A DNA stretch of 64,000 nucleotides from Petrosia ficiformis (taxonomy: Eukaryota > Porifera > Demospongiae > Haplosclerida > Petrosiidae), in NCBI GenBank assembly GCA_947044365.1, contig OX345641.1:5419847-5483846 (forward strand), written 5' to 3'. How positions within the stretch are numbered: the stretch's first letter is position 1; each line of letters starts with the position of its first letter. The translations under genes and the position numbers were made by a program. Shown one piece after another: positions 12,970 to 39,620 of this stretch. The notes under the pieces were generated by a model. The model ran no database searches, was not told the DNA's origin, and saw only the letters and a program-made list of their open reading frames with translations.

Positions 12970-14025
12970 GGTCCATAGCTTTCCAATTTCATGGAATCTA
13001 AAGTGCACAGATTGTGACGACATTAAAGGAGTAGTTATCAGTATTAACAATGGTAGCTAATACACATATATGTAGAAATTATGGCAAGTATTTCATTCAT
13101 GTGTTCTTTATACGTATAATTGAAATCACTAACTTTCCTATATCATATGTGAAGTAATACCAATCCGGTCCATAGCTTTCCAATTTCATGGAATCTAAAG
13201 TAATTTAAGAACAGATTGTGACGACATTAAAGGAGCAGTTATTGTATTAGATTGAACACCTATTGAAACACTTCCAATATAAGCTTAAAGACGACTGATA
13301 TAATTTACTCATAAGGAATGGAAAACGAGCCCAGTCCTTAATCCGTAAGTACACTATGTGATATATTATTACCAGTAATAATAATGGTAATACACATATA
13401 TGTAGAAATTATGGCAAGTATTTCATTCAACTGTTCTTTATATGTATAATTGAAATCACTAATTTTCCTATATCATATGTGAAGTAATACTAATCCGGTC
13501 CATAGCTTTCCAATTTCATGGAATCTAAAGTGCACAGATTGTGACGACATTAAAGGAGTAGTTATCAGTATTAATAATGGTAGCTAATACACATATATGT
13601 AGAAATTATGGCAAGTATTTCATTCATGTGTTCTTTATACGTATAATTGAAATCACTAACTTTCCTATATCATATGTGAAGTAATACCAATCCGGTCCAT
13701 AGCTTTCCAATTTCATGGAATCTAAAGTAATTTAAGAACAGATTGTGACGACATTAAAGGAGCAGTTATTGTATTAGATTGAACACCTATTGAAACACTT
13801 CCAATATAAGCTTAAAGACGACTGATATAATTTACTCATAAGGAATGGAAAACGAGCCCAGTCCTTAATCCGTAAGTACACTATGTGATATATTATTACC
13901 AGTAATAATAATGGTAATACACATATATGTAGAAATTATGGCAAGTATTTCATTCAACTGTTCTTTATATGTATAATTGAAATCACTAACTTTCCTATAT
14001 CATATGTGAAGTAATACCAATCCGG
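12970..14025 (+). repeat. Tandem duplication of a 527-bp block within satellite
   Basis: Sequence from about 12970 repeats with an offset of 527 bases (anchors 13168 to 13695, and 13498 to 14025). It is almost unchanged, with ACAATGG versus ATAATGG as one visible difference. Each block holds one short and one long unit, so the block rather than the monomer was the unit of the last expansion. Confidence 0.85.
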
Positions 14026-15956
14026 TCCATAGCTTTCCAACTTCATGGACTCTAAAGTAATTTAAGCATAGAATGTGACAACATTAAAGAGTAGTTATTG
14101 TATTAGATTGAATACCTATTGAAGCACTTCCAAATAAGCTTAAAAACGACAAATATAATTTATTCATAAGGAATGGAAAACGAGCCCACTCCTTAATCCA
14201 TAAGTACACTATGTGATATATTATTAACAGTAATAATAATGGTAATATATAATTATGTAGAAATTCTGGCAAGTATTTATCTAAACTGTTCCTTATACGT
14301 ATAATTGAAATTCCTAGCATTCCTATATCATAAGTGAAGTAATACCAATCCGGTCCATAGCTTTCCAATTTCATGGACTCTATAAAGTAATTAAGAACAG
14401 ATTGTGACGACATTAAAGGAGTAGTTATCAGTATTAATAATGGCAGCTAATACACATATATGTAGAAATTATGGCAAGTATTTCATTCATGTGTTCTTTA
14501 TATGTATAATTGAAATCACTAACTTTCCTATATGATATGTGAAGTAATACCAATCCGGTCCATAGCTTTCCAAGTTCATGGAATCTAAAGTAATTTAAGA
14601 ACAGATTGTGACGACATTAAATTAGCATTTATTCTATTAGATTGAACACCTATTGAAACACTTCAAGTAAGCTTAAAGATGAAAAGATAATTTACTCATA
14701 AGTAATGATAATGCGTCAGGTCCTTACCCATAAGCAGATAGTACATTATGTAATTAGCAGTATAATAATGGATAATACAAGTCTAAAAAGCTCTGAACCT
14801 CTGGCAAGTATTTATCTATAATGATCATTGCACATAATAATTGAAATCACTAACTTTCTTCAATATCGAAAGTCAAAGAGAGTAGTTATTGTATTACATT
14901 AATTAAACACCCAATGAAACACTTCAAATAAGCTTACAGGTGAAAAAATAATTTACGTGGATAATGAATCCGTCTTTACTACATAATTACATAGCATGTT
15001 ACGTGTGTATATAATTATGAGTACTACAATAGTTATTATTGAAACATAAGTCCTGAAGCTTTGAAACTCTGGCAAGTATTTTAATTTTGCATATATCTCT
15101 AACTTTCCTATATCATAAGTGAAGTGATACCAATCCGGTCCATAGCTTTCCAACTTCATGTACTCTAAAGTAATTTAAGCACAGATTGTGACGACATTAA
15201 AGAGTAGTTATTGTATTAGATTGAATACCTATTGAAGCACTTCCAAATAAGCTTAAAAACAACAAATATAATTTACTCATAAGGAATGGAAAACGAGCCC
15301 ACTCCTTAATCCATAATTACACTATGTGATGTATTATTACCAGTAATAATAATGGTAATATATAATTATGTAGAAATTCTGGCAAGTATTTATCTAAACT
15401 GTTACCTTATACGTATAATTGAAATTACTAACTTTCCTATATCATATGTGAAGTAATACCAATCCAGTCCATAGCTTTCCAATTACATGGACTCTAAAGT
15501 GCACAGATTGTGACGACATTAAAGGAGTAGTTATTGTATTAGATTGAAAACCTATTGAAATACTTCCAAATAAGCTTAATGACGACTAATATAATTTACT
15601 CATAAGGAATGGAAAACGAACCCAGGCCTTAATCCATAAGTACACTATGTGATATATTATTAACAGTAATAATAATGGTAATATATATATGTAGAAATAA
15701 TGGCAAGTATTTCATTCAACTGTTCTTTATATGTATAATTGAAATTATTAACATTCCTATATCATAAGTGAAGTAATACCAATCCGGTCCATAGCTTTCC
15801 AATTTCATGGACTCTATAAAGTAATTAAGAACAGATTGTGACGACATTAAAGGAGTAGTTATCAGTATTAATAATGGCAGCTAATACACATATATGTAGA
15901 AATTATGGCAAGTATTTCATTCATGTGTTCTTTATATGTATAATTGAAACCACTAA

Positions 15957-18384
15957 CTTTCCTATATCATATGTGAAGTAATACCAATCCGGTCCATAGC
16001 TTTCCAACTTCATGAACTCTAAAGTAATTTAAGCACAGATTGTGATGACATTAAAGGAGCAGTTATTGTATTAGATTGAAAACCTATTGAAATACTTCCA
16101 AATAAGCTTAATGACGACTAATATAATTTACTCATAAGGAATGGAAAACGAGCCCAGTCCTTAATCCATAAGTACACTATGAGATATATTATTACCAGTA
16201 ATAATAATGGTAATACACATTATATGTAGAAATTATGGCAAGTATTTCATTCAACTTTTCTTATATGTATAATTGAAATCACTAACTTTCCTATATCATA
16301 TGTGAAGTAATACCAATCCGGTCCATAGCTTTCCAACTTCATGGACTCTAAAGTAATTTAAGTGACCACATTAAAGAGTGGTTATTGTATTAGATTGAAT
16401 ACCTATTGAAGCACTTCCAAATAAGCTTAAAAACGACAAATATAATTTATTCATAAGGAATGAAAAACGAGCCCACTCTTTAATCCATAAGTACACTATG
16501 TGATATATTATTACCAGTAATAATAATGGTAATATATAATTATGTAGAAATTCTGGCAAGCATTTATCTAAACTGTTCCTTATATGTATAATTGAAATTA
16601 CTAACATTCCTATATCATATGTGAAGTAATACCAATCCGGTCCATAGCTTTCCAATTTCATTGACTCTATAAAGTAATTAAGAACAGATTGTGACGACAT
16701 TAAAGGAGCAGTTATTGTATTAGATTGAAAACCTATTGAAAGACTTCCAAATAAACTAAAAGACGACTAATATAATTTATTCATAAGGAATGGAAAACGA
16801 ACCCAGTCCTTAATTCATAAGTACACTATGTGATATATTATTATCAGTAGTAATATATGTGAAGTAATACCTATCCGGTCCATAGCTTTCCAATTTCATG
16901 GAATCTAAAGTAATTTAAGCACAGATTTTGACAACATTAAAGGAGTAGTTATTGTATTAGATTGAACACCTATCGAAACACTTCCAAATAAGCTCAAAGA
17001 CAACTAATATAATTTACTCATAAGGAATGGAAAATGAACACAGTCCTTAATCCATAAGTACACAATGTGATATATTATTATCAGTAATAATAATGGTAAT
17101 ATATATTATGTAGAAATTCTGGCAAGTATTTATCTAAACTGTTCCTTATATGTATAATTGAAATTACTAACTTTCCTATATCATATGTGAAGTAATACCA
17201 ATCCGGTCCATAGCTTTCCAACTTCATGAACTCTAAAGTAATTTAAGCACAGATTGTGATGACATTAAAGGAGCAGTTATTGTATTAGATTGAAAACCTA
17301 TTGAAATACTTCCAAATAAGCTTAATGACGACTAATATAATTTACTCATAAGGAATGGAAAACGAGCCCAGTCCTTAATCCATAAGTACACTATGAGATA
17401 TATTATTACCAGTAATAATAATGGTAATACACATTATATGTAGAAATTATGGCAAGTATTTCATTCAACTTTTCTTATATGTATAATTGAAATCACTAAC
17501 TTTCCTATATCATATGTGAAGTAATACCAATCCGGTCCATAGCTTTCCAACTTCATGGACTCTAAAGTAATTTAAGTGACCACATTAAAGAGTGGTTATT
17601 GTATTAGATTGAATACCTATTGAAGCACTTCCAAATAAGCTTAAAAACGACAAATATAATTTATTCATAAGGAATGAAAAACGAGCCCACTCTTTAATCC
17701 ATAAGTACACTATGTGATATATTATTACCAGTAATAATAATGGTAATATATAATTATGTAGAAATTCTGGCAAGCATTTATCTAAACTGTTCCTTATATG
17801 TATAATTGAAATTACTAACATTCCTATATCATATGTGAAGTAATACCAATCCGGTCCATAGCTTTCCAATTTCATTGACTCTATAAAATAATTAAGAACA
17901 GATTGTGACGACATTAAAGGAGCAGTTATTGTATTAGATTGAAAACCTATTGAAAGACTTCCAAATAAACTAAAAGACGACTAATATAATTTATTCATAA
18001 GGAATGGAAAACGAACCCAGTCCTTAATTCATAAGTACACTATGTGATATATTATTATCAGTAGTAATATATGTGAAGTAATACCTATCCGGTCCATAGC
18101 TTTCCAATTTCATGGAATCTAAAGTAATTTAAGCACAGATTTTGACAACATTAAAGGAGTAGTTATTGTATTAGATTGAACACCTATCGAAACACTTCCA
18201 AATAAGCTCAAAGACAACTAATATAATTTACTCATAAGGAATGGAAAATGAACACAGTCCTTAATCCATAAGTACACAATGTGATATATTATTATCAGTA
18301 ATAATAATGGTAATATATATTATGTAGAAATTCTGGCAAGTATTTATCTAAACTGTTCCTTATATGTATAATTGAAATTACTAA
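15957..18384 (+). repeat. Tandem duplication of a 1,214-bp block within satellite
   Basis: The blocks at about 15957-17170 and 17171-18384 are near identical at an offset of 1,214 bases; TATAAAGTAATT versus TATAAAATAATT is a difference I found. Each contains four monomers of mixed length. Such identity means a very recent duplication or an assembly duplication. Confidence 0.88.
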
Positions 18385-19115
18385 CTTTCCTATATCATAT
18401 GTAAAGTAATACCAATCCAGTCCATAGCTTTCCAATTTCATGTACTACAAAGAGATTTTAATAATGATTGTGAAAACTTTGAGAGTTAAAGAGAGTTGTT
18501 ATTTTATTAGATTGAACACCTATTGAAACGCTTCAAATAAGCTTAAAGGTGATAAGATAATTTAGTCATCATTAATAGTAATGAATCAGGTCCCTACTCC
18601 ATAAGCAGATAGTAAATTATGTAATTAGCAGTATAATAATGGATAATACAAGTCTAGAAAGCTCTGAACCTCTGGCAAGTATTTAATTATACAAATAATT
18701 GAACTTTCCTATATCATATGTGAAGTAATACCAATGCAGTCCATAGCTTTCCAAATTTCATGTCCTATAAGAGATTTAAATGAAGATTGTGAAAACATTG
18801 AAAGTCAAAGAGAGTTATTATTTTATTAGATTGAATACCTATTGAAACACTTGAAATTTGCTTAAAGACGACTAATATAATTTATTCATAAATGATGGGA
18901 ATGGATCTGGTCCTTACTCCATAAGTACATAGTATGTTATATAATTCTCAGTACAATTATTGTTATTGTTGAAATACAGGTCTAAAAAGCTTTGAAACTC
19001 TGGCAAGTATTTATGTATACAATTCATTATGCATATAATTATTATTGAAATCACTAACTTTCCTATATCAAATGCAATGTAATACCAATCCAGTCCTTAG
19101 CTTTCCACCTTTATG

Positions 19116-19525
19116 TGTTCTAACATATGATAATTAATTAGAGGTTTGGATAATGAAACTCAGAGAGTGTATTGATTTAAACTACTTGAAACACTTCCAA
19201 TAAACCCAATTACGACAAATCTGATTAGTCTTATTGGATGGAAAACAAATCTTGTACAACAATTACCATACATCAAATAATTATTATTCCTGATAAATAT
19301 TGTAATACAAATGTAGGGATTACATAAACCAAGGTAAATGCTTACCTAAGTGATGTCGTATATTGGAAAACTATGGACTGCTTTAATAATATATCATATT
19401 AGATTTACAAAAGTTAGTATCACTGAAATTATAATACAGTTGCATATACAACCTCTGCAGAGTACATATGTGTAGATCTACAAGTTAAAATTTATTTACA
19501 TATTTTATAAAATTGTTTAATGAAT
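19116..19525. other. Gap: decayed satellite edge
   Basis: AT-rich DNA with faint, decaying satellite similarity near 19140-19400. I see no gene or element here. Confidence 0.5.
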
Positions 19526-20118
19526 GCAATCATAGGGATATGAAAGAGGGGCTATTGCCCCACTCCGTTCTTTGCAGATGGTGGGCTTAGTTATTATTTA
19601 CAGCATTATTATCTTCAAACTGATAACTTATTTCAACCAAACAACATTATGAACTCACAGTGGCCAGCCGTAGACATTTTCAAATGACTAACAGATTGTA
19701 ATTTACAAAATTGGTGGTTGCATGAGTATCGTTGTCGTTTACTACAAGCAGTGGAAGGTACCAGACCCTCGCTAATTTTCGAAATCCTCCCGTGTAGTAC
19801 GGGTTAATAATACGTATCGCGTACTGTAGGGGTTAAAAATGCGGTATCTTCCAACTAACCGGTTCATTTCTCGTTTTGGGTACTTTTAATACATCCGAGA
19901 GAGTATGCATGAAGCAGCATGATTGGGTGGAAGGGCGGAACTAGAAAGAGAAAGTTGGAGGTAGTCTCGTCCCCATACCGCCACTCCCTATTTGCGAAGA
20001 CGGTCTGGAACCGAGCTTCAAATTCTTGGTCCAAGCGTTAAACATCTTTTCTATTTAAAAAAAAAAAAAAAAGTGTGGCGGCTTTTTTTAGGGTCCATAT
20101 GGCCATCCCTATGATTGC
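19526..20118. mobile_element. 593-bp element with 14-bp terminal inverted repeats
   Basis: It begins GCAATCATAGGGAT and ends with the exact reverse complement. The interior is richer in GC than its surroundings and carries a 17-base A run near 20057 and no coding frame. The same terminal motif (ATCATAGGGAT) recurs near 47861, 58389 and 61058. This suggests a family of non-autonomous DNA elements. No clear target-site duplication was found. Confidence 0.6.
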
Positions 20119-20511
20119 TTTTCCAAGTTGCTAGGGATTATATTACAGCAATAGACCTCGTGTGTATTCTATAACTATAATAATTATTTATAATAATAAT
20201 TTTATTAATCGTGTTTGTGACCACTTACGTGAGTATGCGTTTTATACGTAGTAAACACAAACTTAATAACAGCGCTAGCATGGTTTGAAGGGGGCACCCA
20301 TTTTACACAGTGGGGTCCCTATTCGAATAGCAAAATGCGTAATAAAATAGGGACCTGGGTCCCTATTTTACCGGTAATATGTGGACCCGGGTCCCCAAAT
20401 GTACGGGATCCCCAGAATTTCATGACACCGGGTCAGGCCAACTAATTCATACTGTGGGAGGGCCTGCCAAGTTGCATACGACATGGCAGTTAGCCTTCGC
20501 CGGCTTTCAAG
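20119..20511. other. Gap with GC-rich palindromic repeats
   Basis: Between 20285 and 20420 the motif GGGTCCCTATT and its complement recur, for example TAGGGACCTGGGTCCCTA. An ATG at 20483 opens MAVSLRRLSSNIC and stops. It is one base out of frame with the transferase that follows. This looks like the tail of a degenerate element next to the transferase gene. Confidence 0.4.
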
Positions 20512-21742
20512 CAATATTTGCTGATAATCATCTGTTTTGTTATTATAACTGCTGTATATTTGTGTGCTGACCATTTCCTAACTCCTAATGTGCACACTGT
20601 AAATCGCTTCATAGCAGCTACAGTAAGACCTGGATTTGATATTCGACCTCCTTTCTCATTTCCTGATCCAAAGTACATCAGGCCAGTTGAAGAAGTTGCA
20701 CGAATGAAATGGGTCCATGAACTTGCAGATATATTAGCTAAGAAAACTAACAAGATAGTTTATTTAACATCAGTTGATAAAGGATACTTTGTCATGTTAT
20801 TGAATTGGTTAGTAGCTGTTGATTTGAACACCAATATTGATATAAACGACATCATAGTCCTCTCCTTTGACAAGACTACTTATGACATACTTAAAATGAG
20901 GAGTATATCTACAATTTATGTTAAAATGGAAGAACTAATAAATCATCATTTTGTTCTTGCATGGGCAAGTTCGTTTGTATATTTTTGGGATGTAGGTATC
21001 ACCCGAATTGCTGTAGTACGACTTATGAACCACTGGGGTTATGATGTATCTGTAATCGATTTGGATGCTATTCCTCTGAAAGATATATCACCTTTGTTTG
21101 AAAAATATTCTGATTCAGATATTGTTGGTTCTCATTCTTTTGCGAAGATTCTGGGAATTTGTTTTGGTTTCGTTTTGTTCAGGAGCACTCCAAGGAATGG
21201 TATGTCACAGCAACCAAGCAACATACATAATTGTATATAATGAAGTCAGAAAGTTAATATTTTTTATATGTGCTAATATAAGTCATTGTGAATTGTTTTT
21301 GTAGAAGTGATTACTTATATTGTTTGCATTAATAGAATTCATGTGGGAATGTGCTAGCAACGTAACAGGAATAACAGCAAGAAGTGAGCAAAGAAAAATA
21401 GCCAGAGTCTTGAATTATCACCTTGGTATAGAATATACTGCAGAGAAAATAGAACATGGTTGTACACAAACAGTATTGAACAAAAATTGTGACAAGACAG
21501 GTATAACAAAAACAGGACTAAAAGTGACTTTAATATCCTACAAGGCAGTCTGCAGAAGTTGTGATTCATCTCAACGCCACAAATATTATGTTTGGCATAA
21601 TTTTGCTAAGACACCACTGGAGAAACAAACAACAGCACAAAGAGGATCAGTTTGGTTTGTCAAGAAAGACTGGAAATACATTAATGAACATAGTACAGCT
21701 ACCAGTATCAATTGGATTCGTGAATTTTCCATTCAACAGTAA
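20512..21742 (+). CDS. Golgi-type nucleotide-diphospho-sugar transferase (PF03407-like)
   Basis: Exon 20512-21199 joins 21336-21742 with phase preserved (donor GTATGT, acceptor TTAATAG) and ends in TAA, about 364 residues. A hydrophobic run LLIIICFVIITAVYLC near the N-terminus reads as a type II signal anchor. The lumenal part contains MNHWGYDVSVIDLDAIPLKD with following SPLFEKYSDSDIVGS, the metal/nucleotide-sugar D-x-D region of the PF03407 family. Then FRSTPRNEFMWEC spans the splice. Members transfer sugars from nucleotide donors in the Golgi; the donor here cannot be predicted. The frame has no ATG before the anchor. It is open from 20494 and an acceptor-like TTTCAAG ends at 20511. Either an upstream exon supplies the start, or a one-base shift separates it from the ATG at 20483. 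The epimerase gene follows on the same strand. Confidence 0.83.
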
Positions 21743-21837
21743 AACAATACAGTAAATTAACAATAATTATTAAAAGACTGATTGGTTGTTTCATCTACAA
21801 AAATAATTTCAATAATTGTTATTAAATTATATATTGA

Positions 21838-22106
21838 TTAGTACAGCTGTAAGAATTTAAATTATAGTACAGTATATGATATTTGTATACTATATATCAC
21901 CTCTATTTGTTTATTCTGCAGCTGTCTAATATATAGAAGCAGAAGGAATGTTTTAATTAAGTGATTGCATAGGTTTCCAAACCATATAAGATGTTAGACA
22001 GGATAACAATTCTTATAGAACTTCTTTTGATCATATTATTATAATTATTATATCGTATGCAGTACAATTGAATTATAATGTGCACTTTTCCATGCAACTG
22101 TACTAA
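21838..22106. mobile_element. MITE, TTAGTACAG family, copy 1
   Basis: The ends TTAGTACAGCTG and GCAACTGTACTAA form an imperfect inverted repeat around an AT-rich, non-coding 269-bp interior. A second copy lies at 29122-29353. Confidence 0.55.
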
Positions 22107-23949
22107 CTAATAAAATACACTGTTAAAACTAGGGTGCTACAGTGGTTGCTTACTAGATAATTGCGATTACATTGCCCTGGAAACCTTTGATCTTTCAAAT
22201 TAAACCAAACGTTTCTCAGAAGCTGTGTTGAGTCTGAAGTTGATATCACTGTTAATTGTTGTCCTTACTGTTATATTTACAATGGATATCAAAAGTCATG
22301 CATGTGTATCTCTACGTTTTTTGTTATAATACCTCTATGTGTATCAAATGTAAACAACCACAAGAGCATCCTATTTTTAACAGTGTATGCAGTTCTTTTT
22401 TTGTTCTATTATTAGTACATTATACAAACTGCATGTTTTTCAGAAATTCACGTTGTATATTTAACTTAATTCACTACTAATTGGAGCCACAGACTATACT
22501 AATTTCTGAGATACTTGTTTGAGGTTATCATTCTCTGATTTTGTGTAGTCATATTACTGTATATAACCTACATGTAATGGAAGATACATGGTCTGCTGAC
22601 ATAACCAGAATTCAACAGCTAAGCGAAGGAACTCCTACAAACTTCATAAGATGTTATTTCTGACAATACATCATTGTATGGAGTCTTGTGTTATATATAG
22701 CACTTACTTGACTTTGTTGTGTACTAAGGTATATGTAAACTGAAGCCAAAAACGACTCATCATTACAATATTGAAAGAATGTTTAGTACGTCTGTGTTTT
22801 AGATTAGGAAAATAATAACCATGTTTACAAAAATAATGTCCCTGCCTGCACCAGCTCCACAAGGTCCTTGTATGTTTTATACCCCTGACCCAGGTGTTGT
22901 CAGGTTATACTTATCAGCTTGTATGTTGCAGCACCAACTGAACTTAGCAGTGTGACTCTCTTCTTTCCAACTTCAGTAATCTCATTCGCAGCCATGCAGG
23001 TAATGACTCCAGTCATTTAGCATACAACAGCCAATCATATTGTGAAGGATCAAACTCCAATAAATGTTCATAAGTCACCATATAGGAATGTATATAACCA
23101 ATTTCTCCTCATTGCCTAAATGTTATAACTATCAACTAGTGATGAGCTGAGCAATCAAAACTGAGATTCTTATTATGAAAACCTGTATACGGATACATAT
23201 AGACAGGAGTTAGCCAAAGCATACATAAAAGAACAATCAAGATATCTAGACAAATACAAATTAATTATAATGATAGAATTGCTTGTTCTCAATGAGATGT
23301 AAAGGTTACTACACACACACACACTGTAGATACATGTATGCAGACAGATACAGTCCTCATACATAGATACATGTAGATAGAGTGAAAGGTGGTCTTTGCT
23401 GATGCATGTGCTGTCATGTGTTAACATTGGTTATATCTGTTTTTTGTATCAGCAAATTATTTGATTTGTCAGTGAGTTTTGTCATTTTAGTGCAGAGCCA
23501 ATTACTACCTCTGCAAATGTTTTTGTCTCAGGTTTCCATGACTTTTCCTCCTCTTGCAATATGTCAGGTCATGAAACAAGTTGTTCCTTCCCGTAGGAAA
23601 AGGTCTGGCTCATGTGACTAGAAATTTACCAAACAGGATATAAAGCTACATTCAGCAAATTTTAAAAGTTTTTCCACTAATTTTTTTGGATGTGAAAAAC
23701 AGGTCATACCCTATTACATGTGCAGACACATAATAGCCTCTAGCCCATCCTTAATGCTCCACACTAATCTAACATTATTTAATAATTAGTAAGCCATAAT
23801 TATTATTAAATTTGCAATAACTATAATTACATCTTCACTATGTTCCAGGTTCTTTACTACACAATCTTAGTTCTGACGGGGCTGGGCCTCGTTATTGCTC
23901 CACCCTGTGCGCACCCACATGTTATATAGGTAACGCCCCGAAAGCTAAC
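22107..23949. other. Gap: intergenic, no gene seen
   Basis: AT-rich sequence with scattered short open frames and a short CA run near 23312. I can support no exon, RNA gene or element. It would hold the 5' flank of the epimerase gene, where a GC-richer patch precedes the first ATG (about 23876-23945). Confidence 0.5.
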
Positions 23950-37557
<13,608 letters not shown>

Positions 37558-37728
37558 TTGTATTTGTTGTACTGATTGTACTGGTTATACTTGTTATACT
37601 GGTTATACTGGTTATATGGGGTTATACTGGTTATACTAGTTGTTACTGGTTATACTGGTTGCACTAGTTGTATTGATTGTACTGGTTATACTGGTCTTAC
37701 TGGTTATACTGGTTGTACTGTTTGTAAC
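37558..37728 (+). repeat. TACTGGTTATACTGGTTG minisatellite
   Basis: A 9- to 12-base unit (TACTGGTTA or TACTGGTTG) is reiterated about 15 times, starting directly at the stop codon of the ninth epimerase exon. Confidence 0.85.
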
Positions 37729-37966
37729 ATTACATGTATGTGTACATGTAAACTGATCTCCATAATTAACGAGCACCGACGGGACCCTTGCCTTCGTGGC
37801 AAAGTAATACAAACTATAATCTTTTTTTAAAAATATAATATGCCAAAAGATTATAATTATGTATATATATATAATTTATTATATATACATGTATATCATT
37901 GCTCACTGATTTGTAGGGTTATATATAATAATAACACTTACTTCAGATGGTTCATATAAAACATAT

Positions 37967-38066
37967 AAAGTAATAAAATTGCACTGGCATGTTAGTTTTT
38001 ATAATAATACAATAATAGTTATATAATTATATAAACTAACATGTCAGTACTTATATATTACTTTAT
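37967..38066. repeat. Imperfect inverted repeat
   Basis: ATAAAGTAATA...CTGGCATGTTAGTTT pairs with AAACTAACATGTCAGTACT...TATTACTTTAT across an AT-rich centre. Probably a fold-back MITE. Confidence 0.6.
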
Positions 38067-38097
38067 AACTGAAAGATTTTAGTATGATTATACTAGT

Positions 38098-38672
38098 CTC
38101 TTCCTTGTCTATTCTATAAGTCTTACATTTTAGTCTCTGTTTTATCTCAAAAAAGAAAGAAAGATCTTCAATTAGTCTTGTGAAATGTGCTATAAAGAGA
38201 GCCTAGAGCACTAAGAGAGGTCCTCAAAAGTCAAAACTGCTGAAGTTCGAGTCACGTGCACAGCACATGACTTAAAAATTTAAAATAGGCGGAGCCTGAA
38301 AGTAATGGAGAATTCTTGGAGCCAGTGCTCGATGTTGTACCAACCACTACCCAAGTTTTGTTTGCTTTTATGTAGTGCTTTACTAGCGATAGTCATGATA
38401 CAGGAGTATTTATGTTTTAATGTGTCTAGATGTTCCCAAGAGTCTTCTCGAGTCTGGAAACAGTAACCGTGAGGTATAAAAATTGTAATTATTTTAAAAG
38501 GGAAGTGTTTCACCAAAAGCCTGTTGATACTTTTGATCCTTGTATAATTTGAAGTCTTCCCGTATCTAGTTTGAGCCACCAGTGTTGGTAGTTTTTGCAA
38601 AATTTTGCGAACACACACACAGACACACAATATGATTACTGTACCCTTCCGCCTACGCTTCGCGGCGAGGGT
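38098..38672. mobile_element. Dispersed 0.5-kb repeat, copy 2
   Basis: Same block order as 36700-37212, with an ACACACACACAGACACACA insertion near 38612 before the terminal CCTACGCTTCGCGGCGAGGG. Confidence 0.7.
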
Positions 38673-38870
38673 GGAGTAGATTAAGATTTAATAGAAGTGA
38701 TCAAACAAACAAAAAAGTGATAATTTAAATCAATTGAAGTGATAATTCAGTAAATACTAGACTAATCTACACTACAGTGCATAATGAATCTAGAGTAGAC
38801 AATGTACATGTATTTACATGTACATACAATTAAATATTTGAATGAAGGAATTGTGTTCTACATTATATAG

Positions 38871-39543
38871 ATATCAGGAATATGCTGAGAAGAATAACAT
38901 TGAAGTAGCTAAGTTTTATAGGACAAAGAAATTCATTGAATATAAAGGTACAGTACTAGTGTTATCACTAGAGCATGTTAAAACATACAATATTATGTAC
39001 ATGTACAATTTAAGAGTCAAGTAGATTGTTAATGGAGGGGTGTTGAAATTAAGTGGGGATAATCAGTTGGTGCCTAAACTATTCTTGACACCACGCATGC
39101 TTCCATTTTTAATAATGAAAGCATGTGGAAGTATGAAACTACCTGTCAATTAATTGAGGGAGGTGAAAAAGTAGACTTATAATGACAGATTGTATTAAAT
39201 GCACTTGCACTGGAATCACTACTACTGCTTGCCATGTTAGCTAGACATGAAATGCCACGTGATAATATACATATACATGTAGTTAGCTCAACCCTAAGAT
39301 GGGGTGAGATTAAGAAGCAACTTAAAAATAATACACATGTATCATATGTCTATGTTATTGATGTGCTGACTACAGGTCTAAAAACACATGGAGGTGGAAT
39401 TAAAAAATTTTCGGAGGAAGCAAACGACTATAAGGTACGTTTACATGTATGTTATACACATATATGAATATATTTAAATTTTGAATACTACAGTATAATC
39501 ATATGCACAAATACATGTATGATGAGGATTATATTAAATTTTC

Positions 39544-39620
<77 letters not shown>

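Larger units (their letters stand above)
9106..19115 (+). repeat. 10-kb satellite array, unit about 330 bp with about 200-bp variants
   Basis: A conserved anchor (ACCAATCCGGTCCATAGC followed by TTTCCAA) recurs about 30 times. Spacings cluster near 320-333 bp and near 200 bp. Other phased landmarks are GGAATGGAAAACGARCCCAG, CCAGTAATAATAATGG and GGCAAGTATTT. Units at 9.1-12 kb are more diverged than those at 12.3-18.4 kb, so the right part was homogenised more recently. Open frames on the minus strand (MKLESYGPDWYYF...) recur only because the unit recurs; they are not counted as genes. The ACATGTACATGT motif common elsewhere in the window is absent here. Confidence 0.92.

Noticed and set aside
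14084..17914. Repeated 109-residue minus-strand frames (MKLESYGPDWYYF...)
   Set aside because: They recur because the satellite monomer recurs. They break in most monomers and show no start context or family match.
9106..19115. CRISPR-like array
   Set aside because: Units are about 200/330 bp, diverged and lack unique spacers. This is a eukaryotic satellite.
39189..39240. Upstream extension of the exon at 39241 (IVLNALALESLLLL)
   Set aside because: Its acceptor at 39188 breaks phase with the preceding exon, while the acceptor ending at 39240 keeps it. A separate gene start here would be the only reason to revive it.
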